The position numbers were made by a program, and so were the translations under genes. From positions 1 through 13,487 of the forward strand of contig JACQVM010000082.1 of the NCBI GenBank assembly GCA_016209785.1: DNA of 13,487 bases, in the 5' to 3' direction. The stretch is from Candidatus Melainabacteria bacterium (GTDB taxonomy: Bacteria > Cyanobacteriota > Vampirovibrionia > Obscuribacterales > Obscuribacteraceae). The notes below the pieces were generated by a model that saw only the letters and a program-made list of their open reading frames with translations, did not search any database and was not told the DNA's origin. The stretch's first letter is position 1. Every line of letters starts with the position of its first letter. Below, in pieces: positions 1 to 5,957 of the stretch.

Positions 1-833
1 ATTTGATACAGTCCTAGGAAGTACCAGTCGGACAAAATAGGTAAGGGGGTTACGTCTGGGTTGGAGCGAGAGCCAATTGCAGCCGGCAGAATGATAGACA
101 CTATCATCAGCATGGCAATAAGAACACCTCGCTTTACCCAATTCAAAGAAATGCGCAGATAACCTGTTCTATAAAAGTAGAGCTCGATAATAATTAGTGG
201 TACTAGGGAAAAGGCTAAATGCAATGAGTAGAAGCGGGTAATAGTCGCCTGTGTGATGGCACCACCAGCACCAAGCAGAAACTCTGCGGTGTTCCAGCCA
301 AGATGCAGTGACTGTACAAGCGGCTGATAAAAGTCACCAATCAGGGGGAATTGATCCATATATGTAGGAAAGGTGGCAAACACTTTGGTTGCCCAAAATG
401 CACGCTGATTCCATATAAGCAGGTATCCTGTAAGTCCAGAGTACATTGACAAAAGCAAGGCAATAAGGGCAATGGCTATGTTAAATTCCTTACCTGGCTT
501 GTAATCTGCATTAATAAACATTCGGAATAGGCGCATAGTAGCAGCAATGATCATGGCATCAGCACCATACTTATGCATTCCTCGTATCAATCCACCAAAT
601 GGGATTTCATGCTGTATTTTTAAGATTGAGTCAAAGGCACCAGCCTTGCTAGGGATGTACCACATGATGAGGATTAAGCCAGTCAGGATAACAACAACCC
701 AAATCATGTAGAAGATTGACCCTAGGGCATAGAAAGGGTTGGTTTTTGCCTCGCTTTGATAATGCTCATCAAAAACGTCAATGTTATTGAGGCGAGTTTT
801 CAGCCAATCCGAAACTCTAACGATAGAACCCAA
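1..833 (-). CDS. qcrB: Cytochrome b of a Rieske/cytochrome b complex (partial, C-terminus beyond the left edge), lacking heme bH ligands
   Basis: Membrane subunit that oxidises quinol at the Qo site and passes electrons to the Rieske protein. 277 codons are visible. The N-terminus is b6-like (VSDWLKTRL), helix A starts near FYALG (residues 34-38), and helix B contains RGMHKYGA with His87. Helix D contains TRFYSLH with His205, and an SDWY motif (268-271) stands where PEWY is usual. His87 and His205 match the heme bL pair. The partners for heme bH, 14 residues further on, are Arg101 and Tyr219, and position +15 (the b6 spacing) is Phe220. Only about ten residues separate helix D from helix E, and the protein is not split into b6 plus subunit IV. 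The Cys that holds heme ci in b6f is Ala36. No ATG is available; TTG at 833 is preceded by AAGGA 11 bases upstream, but an ATT or an earlier TTG overlapping the Rieske stop is possible. Family certain; start uncertain. Confidence 0.9.
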   Translation of the reverse strand, partial: MGSIVRVSDWLKTRLNNIDVFDEHYQSEAKTNPFYALGSIFYMIWVVVILTGLILIMWYIPSKAGAFDSILKIQHEIPFGGLIRGMHKYGADAMIIAATMRLFRMFINADYKPGKEFNIAIALIALLLSMYSGLTGYLLIWNQRAFWATKVFATFPTYMDQFPLIGDFYQPLVQSLHLGWNTAEFLLGAGGAITQATITRFYSLHLAFSLVPLIIIELYFYRTGYLRISLNWVKRGVLIAMLMIVSIILPAAIGSRSNPDVTPLPILSDWYFLGLYQ

Positions 834-852
834 AACTCGCTCAATTCCTTGG

Positions 853-1419
853 CTAAGCAATTCCTCCGGCCTCCAGAGAAACTACCTTTATGGTGTTGCC
901 TTCTTTCTTAACATCAAACTGTCTGGGTGGCCTTGGAGCGGGTCCACTTACTACCTTGCCACCTTGGGCGATATCATAGACGCTTAGGTGGCATGGACAA
1001 GCAAACACAGGACCGGCAGGAAGGTAGTTATATCCTTTTAGACACTCCTGGGGCTCTTTGATGAAATTAAAGATGCATCCAAGGTGTGGACAAATACGAC
1101 TATATGCTACAACGTCTCCACTAGGAAGTTTGACAGCAAATCCAGGAATCTTACGAACTTCTAGAGCTTCTGGGTTGTACTCCTTATAGCTTTGGCCAAA
1201 TGTAAATGATAGACAGGTCCAATCGTCCGGAAAATCACTTTCAGTAAATACTACGTCTGTAAGGGGTGACGGTTGGTCTGAAGGACCTAAAAGATCAAGA
1301 GGCTTAATTGTAGGCCGCAAATATCGTGCTATCGGAGAGGCAAGGAGTCCAAAGGTAAAAGCCAGTGGTACCGCAACTGCTGTCTTTAAGAGTATTCTGC
1401 GTGATGTTCCTTCTGTCAT
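853..1419 (-). CDS. qcrA: Rieske [2Fe-2S] protein of the bc-type complex
   Basis: High-potential electron acceptor of the cytochrome b complex, carrying electrons from quinol to cytochrome c outside the membrane. The N-terminus has a twin-arginine signal, SRRILLK (residues 6-12), followed by a hydrophobic anchor (about 13-31), as usual for folded, Tat-exported Rieske proteins. Cluster-binding box I is CPHLGC (Cys110, His112, Cys115) and box II is CPCHLSVYD (Cys141, His144). Cys115 and Cys143 can form the family disulfide. Ser146 and Tyr148, which raise the redox potential by hydrogen bonds, are kept. The normally conserved Gly after His144 is Leu145. A GPAPRPP segment (159-165) follows, as in the family. 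The ATG is the first possible start after an in-frame TAA; a GGAGG lies rather far upstream (about 19 bases). It sits between the diheme cytochrome c and cytochrome b genes, most likely in one transcript. Confidence 0.95.
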   Translation of the reverse strand: MTEGTSRRILLKTAVAVPLAFTFGLLASPIARYLRPTIKPLDLLGPSDQPSPLTDVVFTESDFPDDWTCLSFTFGQSYKEYNPEALEVRKIPGFAVKLPSGDVVAYSRICPHLGCIFNFIKEPQECLKGYNYLPAGPVFACPCHLSVYDIAQGGKVVSGPAPRPPRQFDVKKEGNTIKVVSLEAGGIA

Positions 1420-1458
1420 AACCGATTAGTCTCAACAGCCTCCAATTTAGTGTAAATC

Positions 1459-2220
1459 CTATTGGGCCTCATTAGTGTGGTTTTCCTGAGCAAGATCGGT
1501 AGGTTTGTTGCTGGAGTGGAAGTTGCGTACATATTGAACTAGCTTATATATGTACTGTTTGTCGAATTTTACATTCTTGGTTCGATCTTGTTTGCCTAGA
1601 AAGTCTGGCATGCCTTCCCATTGAATTCCGTTGGCAATGTGATCCCATAACTGATCATCTGTTCTATCGTAAAAGCGTGGAAATTGATGGAAGTTAGCAG
1701 GAACAGGCTCCATATTTCTAGCTAATGGTCCATCTCCGTGACCGCGCTTGCCGTGGCAGACAGCACAGTTTGAACCAAACACAGGGTCTATTTGGGCCAA
1801 CTCATCGTCAGAGACAGCTGCTTGTGCTAATGTCCGACAATAAAAAACTAAATCCCATATCTGCCTGCGTGACAGCTTATCCTTAAGGGTAGGATGGTTT
1901 GTGGTTGGCTTGCCATAAGCTAGAAACTGGTACTCCTCAACAGGTTTGCGCTGACGCATGTATTGGGTGCTGGAGAGATTTAAGTTGCATTTTTGAGCAA
2001 CTCCTTGGCCTTGGGCTCCGTGGCACTGGCTACAGTTCATCTTCTTCCAGACCACAGCCCCATCTGGAATTGAAGGGTTATCGTCTGGGAAAACAACGAC
2101 CTCAGATGCTTGGGTAATATTTCTTTCGACTAATTGTGCCTCATCGCCCGTGAGGCTGAGCTCATGGCTGCAACCAAACAATGTGGATAGTATAGGAATG
2201 AGAAACAGTTGTTTTTTCAT
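1459..2220 (-). CDS. Diheme cytochrome c, probably a membrane-anchored lipoprotein
   Basis: Electron carrier between the Rieske/cytochrome b complex and the oxidase. There are two CXXCH heme sites, CSQCH (63-67) and CAVCH (152-156), in two cytochrome c domains of about 80-90 residues. EGMP (Met204) is the likely axial ligand of the second heme; Met89 is a possible ligand of the first. The N-terminus is basic then hydrophobic and ends in LFGC (Cys17), an approximate lipobox, so the protein may be lipid-anchored in the outer leaflet of the inner membrane. Placed between oxidase and bc genes, it recalls the diheme cytochrome c that bridges complexes III and IV in actinobacteria (family knowledge; the comparison is inference). 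The start has no clear Shine-Dalgarno, but the signal sequence begins here. The spacer to the upstream 62-residue gene is 27 bases. Confidence 0.88.
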   Translation of the reverse strand: MKKQLFLIPILSTLFGCSHELSLTGDEAQLVERNITQASEVVVFPDDNPSIPDGAVVWKKMNCSQCHGAQGQGVAQKCNLNLSSTQYMRQRKPVEEYQFLAYGKPTTNHPTLKDKLSRRQIWDLVFYCRTLAQAAVSDDELAQIDPVFGSNCAVCHGKRGHGDGPLARNMEPVPANFHQFPRFYDRTDDQLWDHIANGIQWEGMPDFLGKQDRTKNVKFDKQYIYKLVQYVRNFHSSNKPTDLAQENHTNEAQ

Positions 2221-2247
2221 ACGGTGGGCTTAAAGGTCCAAATGTCT

Positions 2248-2436
2248 CTAATATCCAAAAAAGGGGATCCAAGAAATAGATGCCCAAATGACAATGAGGG
2301 CAAAAGCTACAACAAGTGCTAAAGGTGGAGGACCTTCACCAATCCGATATTCAGCTACTTCTTCATAGTGCTCACTGTCGTCACTTGAGGAAACTGCCGA
2401 GGCATCATCTGGGGTACTAAATGGATTACTGGTCAT
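2248..2436 (-). CDS. Small single-span membrane protein in the oxidase operon (candidate CcoQ/CcoP-N-like subunit)
   Basis: A 62-residue protein with an acidic, Ser/Asp-rich N-terminal half (about 1-32), a PPP turn (36-38) and one hydrophobic segment (about 38-60) ending in WIPFFGY. It has no heme-binding or metal-binding motif. An AGGAG five bases before the ATG supports translation, and this RBS overlaps the stop codon of the ccoS-like gene upstream, so the two are translationally linked. Position and topology suggest an accessory subunit of the cbb3-type oxidase or of a bc-oxidase supercomplex, perhaps standing in for the membrane anchor of the missing CcoP. I do not recognise a named family; the role is inference. 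Confidence 0.75.
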   Translation of the reverse strand: MTSNPFSTPDDASAVSSSDDSEHYEEVAEYRIGEGPPPLALVVAFALIVIWASISWIPFFGY

Positions 2437-2444
2437 ATAGTCTC

Positions 2445-2666
2445 CTAGCTAACGTTGGGCTGTTTCTTCTCTATAGCAGCTCTAGCTCCACTTTCTCTGT
2501 CGTTGAGCATATCAAACTTTGATGACTCGATGTCGTCAAAGTCGCCGTTCTTAAAAGCCCACAACATGGCAAAAATGGCTGCCACAAAGAAGATGCCACA
2601 GACGGCAAAAGCTACATAAACTCCTGGTGCTAGCCCAACCTGATTTAAGATGCAATTAGGGCACAT
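2445..2666 (-). CDS. ccoS: CcoS-like cbb3 oxidase assembly protein with an N-terminal CPNC motif
   Basis: A 73-residue protein with one membrane span (about 14-38) followed by the FixS/CcoS hallmark LWAFKNGDFDDIES, which aligns with the family's FWAxKxGQFDDLE segment. CcoS proteins are needed for cofactor (copper and heme) insertion into the cbb3 oxidase. Unusually, the protein starts MCPNC, a CXXC pair just before the membrane segment, which could bind copper; typical CcoS proteins start directly with hydrophobic residues. GGAG nine bases before the ATG is an RBS that overlaps the stop of the upstream ccoO gene. CcoQ is an alternative, but the FDD motif favours CcoS. Confidence 0.78.
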   Translation of the reverse strand: MCPNCILNQVGLAPGVYVAFAVCGIFFVAAIFAMLWAFKNGDFDDIESSKFDMLNDRESGARAAIEKKQPNVS

Positions 2667-2669
2667 TTA

Positions 2670-3587
2670 CTAGTCTCCACCAGAGGCAGGTTCCCATTCT
2701 TGTTCTGTGAGCACGGGCAGTTTAACCTGCTCAATTTTGTCTAGCTCACTTAAATTATCTACTGTTTGTTCGTTCTTTTGCTGCAAGGTCTTAACATACG
2801 CCACCAGGTACCAACGCTGCTCCTCGGTCAGAACTTCACCAAAACGTGGCATTCTTGTACCAGGAACACCTTCTGTAATGCGATAGAACCAAAAGTCATC
2901 AGGATATTGTTTGTAAAATGGACGTGTTAAATTAGCTGGTTTTTTTTCTAGTGACACTGAGTTAGGTCCATTGCCGCGCCCAGATTGTCCGTGACAAGCA
3001 GCACAGTTTTGTGTATAGAGACCGCGACCAGCATTGCCTGAAGCGTCCGAGCTTGTATCAACAGTTTTTCTTGCCAACGATGCCTTATATTCTTCAGGTG
3101 CCTCAACATAATGGGTCACTTTACGTTCGTTACCTAACGTTTGGACGTAAGCTACTAGATCGTTCATGTCATGGTCTGACAGGTAGCTAAAGCTCGGCAT
3201 GATGGACCCTGGTTTTAAGGCCCGTGGGTTAATAAGGTGTGCTTTCTGCCATTGAGAAGGGAATTTGCCTCCTTCGTTAGTTAAGTCTGGACCTGTTCGA
3301 GCTGTACCTAGCTGGTGAGGTGTTTCATAAACATAGTCGCCTGCTCTAACCAGAGGGCCATAACCACGGTCCTGCAGCCGCGTAAACTGGGTATGACAAT
3401 AAAAGCAGCCTTCGCGGACAAAAATTTGCCGACCCCGAGCAGGATTTGCTTGGACTGTTTCAATATAGTTATTACCGTGCCCTGTAGGTTTAGGGTTAAA
3501 GAGAATCATTGGCAGCAAGACGGTAGTAGTAATAATGGTAAAAAAGGTTATTACAATACCGATGGCGCCCAGGCGGTAACCTTTCAT
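2670..3587 (-). CDS. ccoO: cbb3-type oxidase subunit II (CcoO) fused to a second cytochrome c domain
   Basis: Membrane-anchored cytochrome c subunit that feeds electrons to CcoN. After an N-terminal span (about 8-30) comes a CcoO domain with heme site CFYCH (61-65) in the family context GRQIFVREGC, and GSIMPSF (Met130) as axial ligand. A linker (about 155-185) leads to a second cytochrome c domain with CAACH (195-199) and GTRMPRF (Met246). At 305 residues it is about 100 longer than a typical CcoO. The extra domain probably replaces the separate diheme CcoP, for which no gene is seen. The ATG overlaps the ccoN stop (TAATG), so translation is coupled. Heme motifs are seen directly; the CcoP-replacement role is inference. 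Confidence 0.93.
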   Translation of the reverse strand: MKGYRLGAIGIVITFFTIITTTVLLPMILFNPKPTGHGNNYIETVQANPARGRQIFVREGCFYCHTQFTRLQDRGYGPLVRAGDYVYETPHQLGTARTGPDLTNEGGKFPSQWQKAHLINPRALKPGSIMPSFSYLSDHDMNDLVAYVQTLGNERKVTHYVEAPEEYKASLARKTVDTSSDASGNAGRGLYTQNCAACHGQSGRGNGPNSVSLEKKPANLTRPFYKQYPDDFWFYRITEGVPGTRMPRFGEVLTEEQRWYLVAYVKTLQQKNEQTVDNLSELDKIEQVKLPVLTEQEWEPASGGD

Positions 3588-4972
3588 TACGCCTTCACCT
3601 CCTGGGGAGCTGCTTTCATCTCCAATATGGCAGGCGTGTACAGTGTCTTGAAGGTGTTATAGGCCAGCAGGATTTGTCCCAAGACTATCATTACACCACT
3701 TATGGCTCGCAGCGCCCAATAGGGCCTTATTTGTAAACTCCACTGATCCACAGGCACACCAAAATTCCATCCTGCTGCTTGAATTAGCCCTGCTATGGTA
3801 AGTGAGGTCATCATTAAGAGAAAACCTAAAAACTTAAGCCAATAGTGTGCTCGGATAAGCCCTTGGCTGTACCACTGTCGTCCAGTTAGCCTAGGAATGC
3901 CGTAGTAAAAGGCTCCAGTAAGGATAAACGAGAAGGTTCCTAACAAGGCTAAATGTGCATGCCCAACTACCCACTGGGTAAAGTGTAGATACCAGTTAAT
4001 CCAGCGGGTAGCTTGAAATGGTCCTTGCACACAGGTTAGCAAATAAAAAAAGCAAGAAGTTACAACAAAACGTAAGGGCATATTAGTAACAGCCAAGCCC
4101 CACTTGCCTTTCATGGTCATAAAAAAGTTAGTTAAAACAGTAAGCACTGGCACAAGCAAAAAGATAGAAGATATTACGGCAATTGCCTTGAGCCACTCAG
4201 GTACTGGTGACTGGAGGATGTGATGTGTGCCAGTGGGTGCGTAAAAGAGGGCTATCCCCCAAAAACCAAGCATGGAAAGCCCATGACTATAAAGCGGATT
4301 GTTAGTAAGGCGTGGTAGAAGATAATACATCATGCCCACACCAACGGTGGTGAACCACATACCCAATATATTGTGGCCATAAAACCAACCAATAATGGCA
4401 TCATTCAGTCCAGGTAGCGCTACAAATGTACGCTGACCAATTATGTAAACCAAAGGAAACCAGAAAAGTGAGCCCAAGAAATACCACAATGAAACATAAA
4501 GCTTCTTTGTTTGACGGTGAACCACTGTCATATAAATATTGAGCGCAATAAGGATAAGTGCCACCACTGCCATTACATCAAGCACGGCCCCTAGCTCAGC
4601 ATATTCGCGCCCTTCAGTGTTACCGTTAATAAGTGTGCAAAAAGCTCCAACCATGAGAGCATTCCAGGCCCACATAGTGAAGTTGCCTAGCCGCTCACTC
4701 CACAATTTGCTCTTCGTGAGTGCTGGCACCATATAAAACATTGTGCCGACATAACCCATGGACAACCAACCTATGGCGACGCCGTTGACATGCCACATAC
4801 GCAGGTGAGGCATGGATAATTGGGGAATGTTGTGTACCAAATCGGGCATGGAAAACTCTAGCCCGGCAAGCATTCCTGCACCTATGGCAAATAGCGACCA
4901 CCACAAGGCAGATAAAAGAAAGTTGCGACTAGCACTGCCTTCTTTATTGCTTAGGACTTTATCTATGAACAT
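3587..4972 (-). CDS. ccoN: cbb3-type (C-family) cytochrome c oxidase catalytic subunit CcoN
   Basis: Heme-copper oxygen reductase subunit that reduces O2 to water and pumps protons. It has about 12 predicted membrane spans in 461 residues. Diagnostic sites are LRMWHVNG (His61, low-spin heme), GWFYGHN (His200, CuB), Tyr216/Tyr217 in GMMYYLLPRL (the C-family cross-linked Tyr in this helix), GTHH (His250/251, CuB) and HFTQWVVGHAH (His338/His340, heme ligands). The Tyr in this helix, rather than next to the CuB His, separates C-family from A/B-family enzymes. An AAGG seven bases before the ATG is the RBS. It is the first gene of the respiratory cluster, with 182 bases between it and pth upstream on the same strand, room for its own promoter. 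High O2 affinity is expected from the family. Confidence 0.96.
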   Translation of the reverse strand: MFIDKVLSNKEGSASRNFLLSALWWSLFAIGAGMLAGLEFSMPDLVHNIPQLSMPHLRMWHVNGVAIGWLSMGYVGTMFYMVPALTKSKLWSERLGNFTMWAWNALMVGAFCTLINGNTEGREYAELGAVLDVMAVVALILIALNIYMTVVHRQTKKLYVSLWYFLGSLFWFPLVYIIGQRTFVALPGLNDAIIGWFYGHNILGMWFTTVGVGMMYYLLPRLTNNPLYSHGLSMLGFWGIALFYAPTGTHHILQSPVPEWLKAIAVISSIFLLVPVLTVLTNFFMTMKGKWGLAVTNMPLRFVVTSCFFYLLTCVQGPFQATRWINWYLHFTQWVVGHAHLALLGTFSFILTGAFYYGIPRLTGRQWYSQGLIRAHYWLKFLGFLLMMTSLTIAGLIQAAGWNFGVPVDQWSLQIRPYWALRAISGVMIVLGQILLAYNTFKTLYTPAILEMKAAPQEVKA

Positions 4973-5125
4973 GAACTTACCTTATCGGCTTGTAGCGCTG
5001 ATCCACCAATAAAATTGTATGGTACTTACAACCAAGAACCCATGTTACCTAAAATACCCATAGCGCAGATAAAGATTACCTTATATAACACTAAACAAGC
5101 TATTTTAGAGGCTTTGGCTTGATAC

Positions 5126-5140
5126 AAAGCGTAACGCCTT
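5126..5140. promoter_or_regulatory. Near-perfect palindrome upstream of ccoN
   Basis: AAAGCGTAACGCCTT reads almost the same on the other strand (one mismatched pair plus the centre base). It lies in the 182-base spacer between pth and ccoN, about 150 bases ahead of the ccoN start. The single-base loop argues against an RNA hairpin, so a dimeric repressor or activator site is more likely. No regulator is identified. Confidence 0.25.
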
Positions 5141-5154
5141 AGCTTAAGCCTAGC

Positions 5155-5739
5155 TTAGCGATTTAGTTGCAGACCGTTGTATTGATTCATTGCCTTGTCA
5201 GTGCCTTCCTTGACCCAGAAACCAATTGCTTGTGTGGCTAAGGTAATACAGCGATGGAAAAGAGCCTGATCCTCTGCAGGCATGGCTGACAAGACATAAC
5301 TTGCTCTAGCTTGCCCTCCTGGGTCAGGACCTATCCCGAGCTTTAGACGGTCAAATTCTGGGCGGGTACCTAGGCATTCCATAATTGATTCAATGCCGTG
5401 TTGTCCGCCTGCGCCACCATTTTTTTGAAATCGTAATTTTCCTAAAGGCAAGGAAACATCGTCGTGGACAACGAGAAGCTGACAGACGGGAATCTTGTAC
5501 CAGTTAATGACACGGCAAACAGCCTGCCCAGAGAGGTTCATATAAGTACTTGGTTTGACAAGAAGTATTTCTTCCCCTGAAACTGTTATCGAGGCAATCT
5601 GGGAAAGCAGCCGACTTTTGTTGCAAAACAAAGCACCAGAGACAGTACCAACAAGCTTGTCTAGCACTGCAAAACCAGCGTTGTGTCGAGTAGATTGATA
5701 CTCGGGCCCAGGATTACCAAGACCTATTATGGCTTTCAA
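5155..5739 (-). CDS. pth: Peptidyl-tRNA hydrolase
   Basis: Cleaves peptidyl-tRNA released from stalled ribosomes, recycling tRNA in the cytoplasm. Family signatures are IIGLGNPGPEY near the N-terminus, TRHNAG with the catalytic His, KPSTYMNLSG, VVHDDVSLPLGK with the conserved Asp, and a Gly-rich segment GGAGGQHG. That last motif reads GGHNG in most homologues, so the His-Asn pair is altered to Gln-His here. I chose TTG at 5739 as start: AGGAG lies six bases ahead, and the 194-residue product equals the E. coli Pth length. The ATG at 5796 would add 19 unrelated residues (213 in all), and a TATACT box lies between the two. Divergent from gcvPA; same strand as the respiratory genes. Confidence 0.93.
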   Translation of the reverse strand: MKAIIGLGNPGPEYQSTRHNAGFAVLDKLVGTVSGALFCNKSRLLSQIASITVSGEEILLVKPSTYMNLSGQAVCRVINWYKIPVCQLLVVHDDVSLPLGKLRFQKNGGAGGQHGIESIMECLGTRPEFDRLKLGIGPDPGGQARASYVLSAMPAEDQALFHRCITLATQAIGFWVKEGTDKAMNQYNGLQLNR

Positions 5740-5771
5740 AGGAGACTCCTGCTTTGGCAAGTAGTGGCAAC

Positions 5772-5777
5772 AGTATA
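5772..5777 (-). promoter_or_regulatory. Candidate -10 box for pth
   Basis: TATACT on the minus strand, 32 bases upstream of the chosen pth TTG start, would place transcription initiation near 5765. There is no good -35 match, so support is weak. If real, it excludes the longer ATG start at 5796. Confidence 0.25.
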
Positions 5778-5945
5778 GTGTTGGTTGGTTTGCCAAGTAA
5801 GTACTATTTTAAAAAGCATTCAATGCTGGCAGGGCAATCCAAGGCATGTTGAGTGCCAAATACACATTAAGAGCCCGGGTCATGGGATAAACTTAAGAGG
5901 CTTGGACAGGGATGGGTTTTCTGTTGTAGAGCTTAAGATCTCATT

Positions 5946-5949
5946 GAGG
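5946..5949 (+). promoter_or_regulatory. Ribosome binding site deciding the gcvPA start
   Basis: GAGG eight bases before ATG at 5958. The in-frame TTG at 5952 is too close to it to be the start. Confidence 0.5.
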
Positions 5950-5957
5950 CCTTGGAA

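Noticed and set aside
781..987. Plus-strand ORF of 68 codons across the Rieske/cytochrome b junction
   Set aside because: It lies antisense to two strongly supported genes, has no RBS and encodes no recognisable protein.
4695..4904. Minus-strand ORF of 69 codons inside ccoN in another frame
   Set aside because: It is a shadow of ccoN; the CcoN frame carries all oxidase motifs across this stretch.
5116..5163. Possible hairpin of repeated GCTTAAGC/GCTAAGC elements after pth
   Set aside because: The stems are imperfect and there is no T-run, so it does not qualify as an intrinsic terminator.
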